From Geotrypetes seraphini (Eukaryota; Chordata; Amphibia; Gymnophiona; Dermophiidae), in assembly GCF_902459505.1 (NCBI RefSeq), contig NC_047091.1, forward strand, positions 152,921,455 through 152,985,454: a DNA stretch of 64,000 bases, in the 5' to 3' direction. Both the position numbers and the translations under genes were made by a program. Within the stretch, counting starts at the first letter, position 1. Each line of letters opens with the position of its first letter. Under the pieces are notes generated by a model. The model was given only the letters and a program-made list of their open reading frames with translations. It searched no databases and was not told where the DNA came from. Below are positions 55,390 through 64,000 of this stretch, piece by piece.

Positions 55390-57428
55390 CTCATTTCCCC
55401 CCACAGAAAAAGAACCAGTCGCAGCAGATAGAACCTGGTCCCATTTCTCACCCATACAATGGTCAGACTTCAACAACCTATATAATAAATACAGCCACAC
55501 AGCCTGTGACCTCAAACATTGCTCCCCATACCTACTGAAAACCTCAAGTATATTATTCCGTTCCCTGTTTCTACAATGGATACAATCTTTACTACTAGAG
55601 GGTCATTTCCCAGAACTCTGCGAAATCATCATAACTCCGATATTAAAAGACCCCAAAGGACCAACGGACCAACCATCCAACTACAATCTTTACTACTAGA
55701 GGGTCATTTCCCACAAGAACGCAGCGAAATCATCATAACTCCGATATTAAAAGACCCCAAAGGAACAACGGACCAACCATCCAACTACAGACCCATAGCT
55801 TCAATCCCACTGTATGTCAAGCTGATGGAGGACCTCGTAGCCAAAACCTTAACCTCATACCTAGATAAACACAATGTACTCCACCCCACACAGTCAGGCT
55901 TCAGAGCCAACTACAGCACGGAGACCCTACTAGGAACACTAATGGACACTGCCAGACAATACCTCTGTACAGGCAAGAAAATCTTGCTCATACAACTAGA
56001 CCTCTCTGCAGCATTCGACCTGGTTGATCACGACATTCTCCTACAAACTCTAGATTCCATAGGAATCTCAGGCAAGGTACTTTCATGGTTCAAAGGCTTC
56101 CTACAATCCAGAACCTACAGGGTTAAAACAAAGCAAGAAAAATCAGAACCATGATTCAACCCCTGCAGAGTTCCCCCAGGGATCACCCCTATCACCTACA
56201 CAATTCAATATATACATAGCCTCCCTCAGCTTCTACCTAGACAAACATGGCATAACCTCATACGGCTTTGCAGATAACATCACTATTCTCCTCCCCTTCG
56301 ACCACCCAGAACCCACTATGACAAGCACAATACACAGAACACTCAAAACAGTAGCAACATGGATGACAGAGCACAAATTAAAACTTAACCCTGACAAAAC
56401 AAACTTCACCCTACTAGAAAACAATAAAACTCCAACCTTAACAAATCTAGTAATAAACTCGATCTCATACCCTATTCAACCCACACTAAAATTTCTGGGA
56501 GTACTTATTGACAGAGACTGTACCATGCAACCACAAATCAACAAAGTAATAAAAGCATCATTCGTGACCATAAGAAATCTAAGACAAATCCGAAAATTCT
56601 TCGACAGGAAACAATTCCTACTTTTGGTACAATCCCTTATTCTTGGACTAATAGACTACTGCAACATACTATACCTCCCATGTACAGCGACCATGATAAA
56701 ACAATTACAAACTATACAAAATACAGCCCTAAGACTCATCTACTCATTGAAAAAAATATGACCACATCACAGAAGCATACTATGACTCTCACTGACTCCC
56801 AATACAAGCAAGAGTACACTTCAAATTCTACTGCCTACTTTTCAAAGCTATTAACGGAGAAAGCCCAACCTACTGGAATAACCGACTAACCCAATCCACC
56901 TCAACCAGACACAGGAGAACCCACTCATTATTCACACACACACCAACCAAAAATGTTAAACGAGGAAAATTATATGACAACCTAATAGCCACCAAAGCAG
57001 CTAAACTGGACAGACAAATCACCATTCTGTTGTCATTGACCACAGACTACAAAACCTTCAAGAAAGATACTAAAACCCTACTCTTCAAAAAATACATAAA
57101 ACCTATCTAACACGACCAGTTCCTACCCAAACCCCACCTACCCATTCTATACCCTTTATATACTCTAATATTCCCCCAACTACCCAACTAATGCTAAATG
57201 CCTTTATTTACCCAACACTTACAACCTTAAGATCTCGACAACTCTCTGGTAATTCTTATTACCCAATCATTTATCACTTTAAGATCTCGACAACTCTTTG
57301 GTAATTCGTATGTAACTCTTACGACATCTCTTATGCTATTCCTGTAAACTTTTATGTAATTTCTGAAAACTTTTATGTAATCCGCCTTGAATCGCAAGGT
57401 ATTGGCACAATAGAAATCACTAATGTAA
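55390..57428 (+). mobile_element. L2 LINE, 5'-truncated, young
   Basis: RT region: NYRPIASIPLYVKLMEDLVA, DKHNVLHPTQSGFRANYSTE, ILLIQLDLSAAFDLVDHDIL and SWFKGFLQSRTYRV, followed by the YADD-equivalent box as GFADNITILL (second catalytic Asp replaced by Asn), then TVATWMTEHKLKLNPDKTNF, LKFLGVLIDRDCTMQPQINK and LILGLIDYCNILYLPCTATM. A 101-bp tandem duplication lies at 55584-55787. Frame changes occur near 55580, 56150 and 56760. It ends CCGCCTTGAATCGCAAGGTA and a TAATG tail. Without the FADD box it could not be active. Confidence 0.88.
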
Positions 57429-57429
57429 T

Positions 57430-57592
57430 GATTAGAAAAGTTTTGGTGGGTGAGGGAAGGGTATTAATAAGCATGAATTTTTGAAAATTTTAAGTGATGT
57501 CTATATTGTAAAATGAATAATTTACTCTGTATTTCACTTATTGTATATGTTTTAAAAATGAATAAAGAATATTTAAAAAAAAAAAAAAGAAT
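57430..57592 (+). mobile_element. L1-like LINE 3' tail
   Basis: TATTGTATATGTTTTAAAAA, TGAATAAAGAATATTT, then 14 A. The same kind of tail as the L1-like fragment at 5663-6165. Confidence 0.55.
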
Positions 57593-57621
57593 AATCTGGA
57601 TCCTTTGACTATTCAAACAAA

Positions 57622-57807
57622 GGGCTCCTTTTACTACGGTGCGCTAGCGTTTTTAGCGCATGCAGCAGATTAGCGCACGCTAACCTCACGCTATGCAGCT
57701 AGAACTAACGCCAGCTCAATGCTGGCATTAGTGTCTAGTGCATGCGGTATTGTAGTGCGCGGTATTCCGCGCGTTAATGCTCTAACGCAGCTTAGTAAAA
57801 GGAGCCC
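57622..57807. mobile_element. Harbinger-type hairpin MITE in an inverted-repeat arm
   Basis: GGGCTCCTTTTACTACGGTG pairs with GCAGCTTAGTAAAAGGAGCCC. It interrupts the right arm of the 54993-57990 inverted repeat. The left arm (near 55170) is the matching empty site. Confidence 0.85.
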
Positions 57808-58319
57808 ATAAAGCTCTGTCTAATGAAATTATTGAACACAGAGTGGTGTTTCTGAGGACCATAAAACTGTAAAAAGGTGTTATATTATAAAGGAAAATAT
57901 AAGAGAATATCCCTTAATTCAAGTTCTGATTGAAATAACACCTCTATGATATACTAAAGTTGTCTAATATCTGATATGTACACTTATATAATTCAAGTTA
58001 TAAGTGTACATTTACATAGGATGATTTATTATGGTATAAATATATCTGTATTGAAAACCATCCAAAAAAATAATAGCTCTGTATTGTAACACCATTACAG
58101 AAGCTCATGTAAACCACACTGAATTGACTCCCCAGTCATTAGTAGCAGTATACATAAACATATGCATGAATATACTGTATATTTTAAAGTGGTCTTAAGG
58201 GACAAAAATCTTGTAGTAACTTTGGGGCACATATTTTAATTTTAAAAACCTCAACAGGATTTAAACAAATATTTTCCTTCTAGAAATTGCAGAAAATTGA
58301 AGCCTGTGTTAGGTAGGGG

Positions 58320-60060
58320 GGATTTAAAACAGTATTATTTCCAAACTCTGTAAACAGATGCTGGCCTAGTAGTACTGCTGTATTTTGCTATGGATGGGAA
58401 CTTGGATCTGATTCTGAGGCCAGTCCCTAAAGAGAGGAAATGGAAATCCCAGACATTGTGTAATGGTGAAATGAGATGGCTGGATTCAGGATCAGTGATG
58501 ACAAAAGTTCTAGCAGAAGCCCAGTTCACTGTCAGGACCATTATTGCAATGACAAACCTTAGGTATGTTAGTGGTGACCTTATATACAGAGCTGGCTTAA
58601 CCAATGGACAAGATGAGGCACTGAGTGATGAAGAGTGCCAAAAACCCAGCTTCTGTTGCCACCATGCATGCCTCTTCCCGTCTTCCCATGTGTCTAGTCT
58701 CTCTATCCCTCCACTTCCACTATAGTTCTGTATACTTTACTTTGGTTGCCGATAGCTTTCATCTTCCCTCTGACACATCGCACCTCCTCTGATGCAATTT
58801 CTTCTGGGTGGAATGTGGCAGAGGGGCAGACTCAGGGATGGGCTGAAAATCACCTGTTATCTGTGCTGCTGCCACTGCTAGAAACCAAAATAAACTAGGG
58901 GATTCAAACTTACTGATCGTGTCCCGATTGTTGCTAAACCAGTTTGACCAGTTTAGCGACCGATCAGATCAGATTCTCCGATGCACAAAACTGCTGTCTG
59001 CGATCGCTCACTCCATCTCTGATCCAAGCATGTTAATGAGGGGATTAGTATTAAAATACCATGCAAAGTAGTCGAGCAATTGATGCACAAAAAGCCCTCA
59101 AGCAGAAGAAGTGATACCAATTGGGTTTCCTGATCCGAAAAAAAGTGATTGGTGAAGACCAGTCGCTCACTATACTTGCCGACTCTTATGCCCTGACAAA
59201 GTAAAAGAATCAGTATTGAAGTTATACATTGACAGTATAAAAACGATTTAAAAAACTATACTATGCTATAAAAAATATAAAGAACCAATATTCGTTTTTG
59301 CAGCAGCACTGTCCAAAGGTTCGTATCCAACAGTGCTGCCCAACAGTTCGTGATTGCTCCTTCAAACTCCCTTCTACAACTCCATCCAACGGCTCCAACC
59401 GACACCTCCTACGAACTCCTTTCTACAGCTCCATCCAACAGCTTCAACAGCTTCCACCAACTCCCAAGACAAAGAACATCTCTTTCAGCATCCCTTATAT
59501 CGCATTTTTTATGACAACCAATGCTTTGGGACCGACGCCTTCGATGCACGCTGATGATGTGTGCAAATAAAACACACCTATGAACTACATATATGAATTA
59601 TGTACAACATGCGCCTGCGCACAATGCATCAGGAATCAACAGACATAGAGACCAACAGAAACCAACAAGCATAATCTGCGCGTGCATTTAAATAGCTCTC
59701 GCAGCGATCTGATTGGATCGCTATAGGGCGTGTGTCCACTCAAATAATTTGCATGTAAACTCAGTTGTGCATCAATCGGTCAGCAAAAATTGGCCAGAGA
59801 ATGAGTAAAACAGCGATCCAGTTGATACTACCGACTGACTTTTGTGCATCCTGGCCAAAGTGTACACAACTGTGGTAGAAGAGGAAGGGATAGAGAGACC
59901 AGAACAGAGGAGTGGAGAGAGACGGAGAGAGATCCTGGATCTGTTGTTGGGGGGGGGGGGGGGGCACTGGGGATGGAAGCAATGCAGCGGAGGAGCACAA
60001 AAGCAACTTGGCTTATGGCACTATCATTCCTTGAGTTGGCCCTGTGTATTTAGTAAGCAA
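58320..60060. repeat. Old composite repeat region
   Basis: AGAGCTGGCTTAACCAATGG, AAGATGAGGCACTGAG at 58590 and CCTTGAGTTGGCCCTG at 60031 look like two ends of one hAT-like element. It appears split by another repeat (about 58890-59870) with CGATCAGATCAGATTCTCCG, GATGCACAAAA and a partial inverse near 59835. The interior holds short CTCCATCCAACGGCTCCAAC-type repeats. A 16-G run lies at 59949-59964. The class is uncertain. Confidence 0.35.
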
Positions 60061-61560
60061 ACCGCTTTGCTTATACTACGGAAAAGCAATATGTCAAATG
60101 CATGGGCCATATCCATATTAAACAGCTGCAAATGAAGGCTCATGGTTCAGAATGCCACCTCTGATTCCTACTGAATTGGAATCCCAAAGAAACAGGAAGA
60201 AATTATTGAAACCACCCCGCACTCCCATAAAATGAAGATACTATTTGCCTAATGCTTAAATTCAAGTCCCTAACAACCAACTAGTGCCATGAAAAAAATG
60301 TACCTGGGTTATTTATGCTAGTGCTGAGAAATTGAGATGCTTCCATTCTTTCTTCCTTTTTTAGATTTGAATCTCATCTTAAGTACAGTTATTTACTTAT
60401 TTTTACCTCCTGGCTTGTCTGCCTTCTCTCCATTGTGATATTGTTACAGGTAATAAGAGTGACTGCCTATGGCTGCCCGCTCTCAGATATCCCACATACT
60501 CTGCAGCACTCTGGCATGCATTGGCCTTCCACGGCATGACTTAGCCTTTATTATTGATTTTCCTTGCAAGATTAGTGATGTAATCTAATGTGCTAGAAGC
60601 TAGACAGTGTATGTGTCCACACATATCCTAAAATAGCTGGTACAACCTTAGATGTTTCCTATGGAGAGATTTCACTATATAACCAAAGAGGAATTAAACT
60701 AGTCAAGTAACAGGCCATTGGGAATGAGGGGGAATTGAGAAAAGAAAGGGGGACTTCTTTAATTTGCTGAATTGCAGCAATTCCTTGTCCCTTTCCCCTC
60801 TTTTGGGTACTTTTTCCTGTCAGACAGCATGGCCAGATGGTACACATATACCTTCTCTGAGCTGGAGGAATAGCTCCTTTTAAATGTATTCTCTGTATCA
60901 TTCCTCCAGCTAGCAGATGTCACCACAGCAGCAGTAGCCATCTTCCCTTTTTATCCAAAGCTCAAGTTCTTCCCTTCTGCAGAGTACTCGGCTCGTCATC
61001 TTCAGCCCTTTTCCTTGAGATCAAGAGCCCAACACACATTTCTTCCTCATTAGCAAAAGGACCTACTCCCTTTCACCTAGGAACACTAGTGTGTTTGCCT
61101 ATTGTTGCTGGAAGGTTAGGCTTTCTAACCCACACTTCTGTAAACATGGCAGAGGCTGTTTTTATTATGGAAAATGAAGACCAGCTCTGTGCTTTCTCTT
61201 TCAATTAAAGAAATGGTCTAATTGATATAGTACATTCTTGAAGCCATAGACTATCTAGAGGAGGTAGAGTCCATTTTTCTGAAAATCCATAGTGTTGAAT
61301 GTATGTTATGCCCAATAAAACACACAACAGAAATGCAGCCAGGACCAAAAAAAAAAAAAAGGTGTCAGAAAGATGTAGACCTATTTCCCATGATAATATT
61401 CTTGGGAGGGTCTTCAGGAGGGGGGAGGGGAGGACTTGCTGCGGTCCGCTGTTCCAGATTTTCATGGTGCCAGTGTCCATTGCTCCAAAGATGTACTGTA
61501 TTTATGCTTCATTAGCAGTCCTGGCAAGCAAAATATGAGTAATTTATTAATGGCATACAA
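60061..61560. other. Unassigned AT-rich sequence
   Basis: No coding exon for the RILPL1 C terminus (LFSFFSR) and no named repeat were found here. Confidence 0.35.
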
Positions 61561-61567
61561 TACTTAA

Positions 61568-61694
61568 GGGTCCTTTTACTAAGGTGCACTAATGATTAAT
61601 GCACACTAAATGCCATGTCACCCATATATATCTATGGGCTTTGAGGAACTTAACACAAATGAATTCTGTTAGCACACCTTAGGGAAAGGACCCC
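61568..61694. mobile_element. Harbinger-type hairpin MITE (small)
   Basis: GGGTCCTTTTACTAAGGTGC pairs with GCACACCTTAGGGAAAGGACCC. TTAA lies at both sides. Confidence 0.7.
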
Positions 61695-61738
61695 TTAAGA
61701 AGGTGATGGTTCTCATGACAAATGAATTAAAAAGTTTT

Positions 61739-62010
61739 AACATAGTAACATAGTAGATGAGGCAGATAAAGACCTGAATGGTCCATCCAGTCTGCCCAAC
61801 CTGATTCAATTTAAATTTTTTTAATTTTTTCTTCTTAGCTATGTATTACGCTGGCATGGACCTAGTCTTAATCCCCCCTCCCCCATTAAAACTGCTTGCT
61901 GGCAGCAGATTACTGCATGTGCACCAATACTGCAGCCAAGTTTCCGCCTAAGATGAGGCCCACTCCCTTCAAACAGGATGAGTGCACCAATCTGTTCTTT
62001 TTTTCCTGTT
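61739..62010 (-). mobile_element. CR1 3'-end fragment
   Basis: The plus strand shows AACATAGTAACATAGTAGAT, GAGGCAGATAAAGACCTGAA and GGTCCATCCAGTCTGCCCAA, the antisense tail of another CR1 subfamily. Confidence 0.75.
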
Positions 62011-63210
62011 AGCAAAAATCCATTTTGACCTGGACATAACTAAGTTATCAGCTAGTAAAAGGCTCCTGTTCTGTTTGCCTATGAACTGTGTCATCGTCTG
62101 ACAGCTTAGCATGCAGGCATAATCAGACATTGTCACTATGATCTATTTGCTTGTTTTTTGAGGAAAAGATATGGTAAGGAAATGTGAATATCGGGTTTCT
62201 GCATCCATAAAAATATCTCATCTGCTTAGCTACACAATGATTCAATTTGCATCCTGCAATAGCTTAAATATTGCTTCTGTGCATGGAGGAAATATTTATA
62301 GGATCACTTAATGCCCTGTGCATCCTACTATTGGAGACCTCTTGGGTGATGCAATTGTTTTGCTCGGATCTTTATTTAGAAATAAAAAAAAAAAGAGTAT
62401 ATGACAATTTAAAAGCAATACCATATGCCGCCTTAGTGTGTTTTTATGGAATTCCCGCTTCTTATTCCTGTCTTTTACATTCTCTGTCTGTACTTTTCTG
62501 ACCAGGATGTTTACGGCCATAATGCCGATGGTAGCAGCTGGATTGATTCCAGATGATCCCACATTGCAGCCAATCAGAAGACTTGTTTCTCTTGTAGGAA
62601 CTTCATTTTGCCTTTTTTTAACGTTTGTTGCTGTTTTTGCATGATGCTCATTGGCATTTTTAATAGGTGCAGCTGATTGTATCCTGATTGGCTGACTGTG
62701 GGATCTGTTATTACAGAGCAATGTTAAATCTGCCAATCAGGATGATCTATCAGTGCATGACTTGCTTTCATTCAAATGTCCTTGTTAAGTAGCCTGGCTG
62801 CATTTTAAGAAATTTTTTTTCAGTTGACAAATAACACACTAACTCACAATTTGGCAATCACTTACATGATCTGGAGGTATTATGAGAATGGCTACTAATC
62901 CTTTTTAAACATTATACCAATGCTTTAAAAAAAATGTTTAATTGATCTACAGCAGGGCTATAACAAGGACCAATGGAAACAAGAAAACTAAATAGTGCAG
63001 TGTTTTTAAAAATTTGATTTTATAAAGCCTCTGGTTTACCCAATACTTTTGGATAGTACAGCACCAAAAAGACAGCTAGGATCTACTCTCTTCTCTATCA
63101 TAAACCAGAGCAGAGGCTTCAGATGGAGCCCAACCTTTTGAGGTAATGCTTAAAATGATTCAGTAAGGCCCAGAGTGACCAAAGAACTCTGTAGTTGTAG
63201 TGGTCAGTCT
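62011..63210. other. Unassigned right-hand stretch
   Basis: Near-unique sequence. The short frames here do not match RILPL1 or another protein I recognise. ATTGCAGCCAATCAGAAGAC (62564) and GTATCCTGATTGGCTGACTG (62676) form a weak inverted pair. Confidence 0.35.
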
Positions 63211-63221
63211 GTGATCCTTCA

Positions 63222-63355
63222 TAGGGTTACCATATGGCATCATAAAAAGGAGGACGGATTGAGACATCTGGGTTTTAATTCCATTGCTTTCAGTGGCAGT
63301 AAAACCCAGCTGTCTCAATCCATCCTCCTCTTTCTGGAGCTATAGGGTAACCCTA
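63222..63355. mobile_element. hAT-type MITE (134 bp)
   Basis: TAGGGTTACCATATGG pairs with CTATAGGGTAACCCTA, and the inner GGAGGACGGATTGAGACA pairs with TGTCTCAATCCATCCTCC. The 8-bp flanks ATCCTTCA and ATCCTTTC are near matches. A truncated relative is at about 30803-30850. Confidence 0.75.
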
Positions 63356-63635
63356 ATCCTTTCCCTCTCCCACACACTCACCATGCTCCTGTCCTGGGTA
63401 CAAGGGATTTTACCTTAATCACCCTCTGCAGTTTTTACATCAAAATTCATTTTCTTGCCCTTTGTCCTACAGTTTTGTTGAAAATGAGCAAGAGTCCACC
63501 CTTTTCCTTATATAGATTATTTTATTATGTATGTTTTTATGTAATCCGTGCAGAACTGTGGATGCAGTGGGATATAAATTTTTGTAATAGATAAGGGACG
63601 TCAGTGGAGAAAAAGCGAGTGAGCACATGATTTAA

Positions 63636-63748
63636 CACCCTCCCCCTTTATCAAGCCGCAAGCTAAAGGCTGAACCACCCATTCTAAGCCTTTGGGTGGC
63701 TCGGCATTTAGCTCATGCACAGCTTGATAAAAGGGGTGGGGGGGGAGG
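63636..63748. mobile_element. Harbinger-type hairpin MITE
   Basis: CCCTCCCCCTTTATCAAGC pairs with GCTTGATAAAAGGGGTGGGG. GGCTGAACCACCC pairs with GGGTGGCTCGGC. TTAA on both sides. Confidence 0.65.
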
Positions 63749-63753
63749 TTAAG

Positions 63754-63964
63754 TAGAGAATGATGCGGTGACAATTTGTCCCCAGCCCCACCGGATCTGT
63801 CTCCATCCCTGTCCCTGCTAGCTCTGTCCTCGTATGCACAAGCCTCAAACACTTTAAAATTATAAGTGATTGAGGCTTGTGCAGATGAGAACAGAGCTTG
63901 CAGGGATGGGGCGGGGATGGAGATAGATCCCACATGGACAAATTTGTCTCCGTGTCATTCTCTA
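63754..63964. mobile_element. Complete hAT-type MITE
   Basis: TAGAGAATGATGCGGTGACA pairs with TCCGTGTCATTCTCTA. The core CACAAGCCTCAAACACTTTA pairs with TGATTGAGGCTTGTG. The 8-bp flanks are AGGTTAAG and GGGTTAAG (one difference). It is a short form of the element ending at 54518. Confidence 0.85.
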
Positions 63965-64000
63965 GGGTTAAGTATCTGTTGCTAAGCTCAGCATTCTTAC

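Larger units (their letters stand above)
54993..57990. repeat. Inverted repeat, about 200-bp arms, enclosing L2
   Basis: Left arm 54993-55206 (from TATATAAGTGTACATATCAT through CTCAGAAACATCACTCTGTG to GGATCCAGATTATTCTT). The right arm is its inverse at 57588-57990, interrupted by a MITE at 57622-57807. Between them sit a perfect 45-bp-arm palindrome (55265-55382), the L2 copy and an L1-like tail. The arms may be the ends of an older DNA element. Confidence 0.8.

Noticed and set aside
58390-58725. 111-codon plus-strand frame
   Set aside because: No family resemblance, no splice sites, and the sequence around it looks like an old repeat.
60490-60545. CTGCAGCACTCTGGC considered as the RILPL1 C-terminal codons (EALQHL)
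   Set aside because: The frame and upstream residues do not fit the conserved tail and there is no acceptor at the needed place.

Overview
This window is vertebrate nuclear DNA, most likely from an amphibian; a caecilian is my best guess. The basis is two vertebrate genes with large introns, embedded in a mix of CR1, L2, RTE, L1-like and Penelope-like retroelements and hAT, Tigger/mariner and Harbinger-type DNA transposons. The taxon guess is inference from repeat style, not from a marker gene.

Two host genes are supported by spliced exons and lie head to head, as RILPL1 and TMED2 are neighbours in other vertebrates. TMED2 (p24beta1, minus strand) is complete: coding exons at 17175-16996, 14580-14388, 7126-7019 and 2641-2517 give 201 residues, the usual family length. 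A 21-nt in-frame microexon at 14054-14034 would give a 208-residue form. RILPL1 (plus strand) has six coding exons at 27973-28260, 34392-34542, 39894-40012, 45187-45405, 50304-50476 and 51949-52041. These encode the RH1 domain, the coiled coil and the RH2 domain. The last exon was not found and probably lies beyond the right edge. The 5' ends of the two coding regions are about 10.8 kb apart.

Almost everything else is intronic or intergenic repeat. Left to right: TMED2 3' UTR (about 863-2516); a 1.9-kb Tigger-like element with a giant GC-rich palindrome (3000-4909); an L1-like tail (5663-6165); CR1 tails; an RTE fossil (8660-10460); a CR1 inverted duplication (10590-11300); the TMED2 CpG promoter (about 16900-17440); several hAT and mariner-type elements with clear target duplications (17961-19137); a Tigger MITE (19990-20446); a nest of CR1, DNA transposon and L2 (21290-26150); the RILPL1 promoter (27660-27972); a Kelch-like exon fragment on the antisense strand (31897-32063) abutting three CR1 pieces end to end (32064-34190); Penelope-like pieces carrying hammerhead-ribozyme-like folds (38650-39350, 42110-43067, about 47630-47690); a 996-bp element with a perfect 9-bp target duplication (50692-51687); a purine-rich hAT-related stretch (53400-54518); a young L2 copy between 200-bp inverted arms (54990-57990); and sparse repeats to the end.

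No rRNA, CRISPR or bacterial feature is present. No retrovirus or other capsid-bearing element was recognised. The observations most worth a second look are the hammerhead-like folds, the Kelch-like exon fragment, the 1-kb perfect-looking palindrome, the TMED2 microexon and the swarm of hairpin MITEs.
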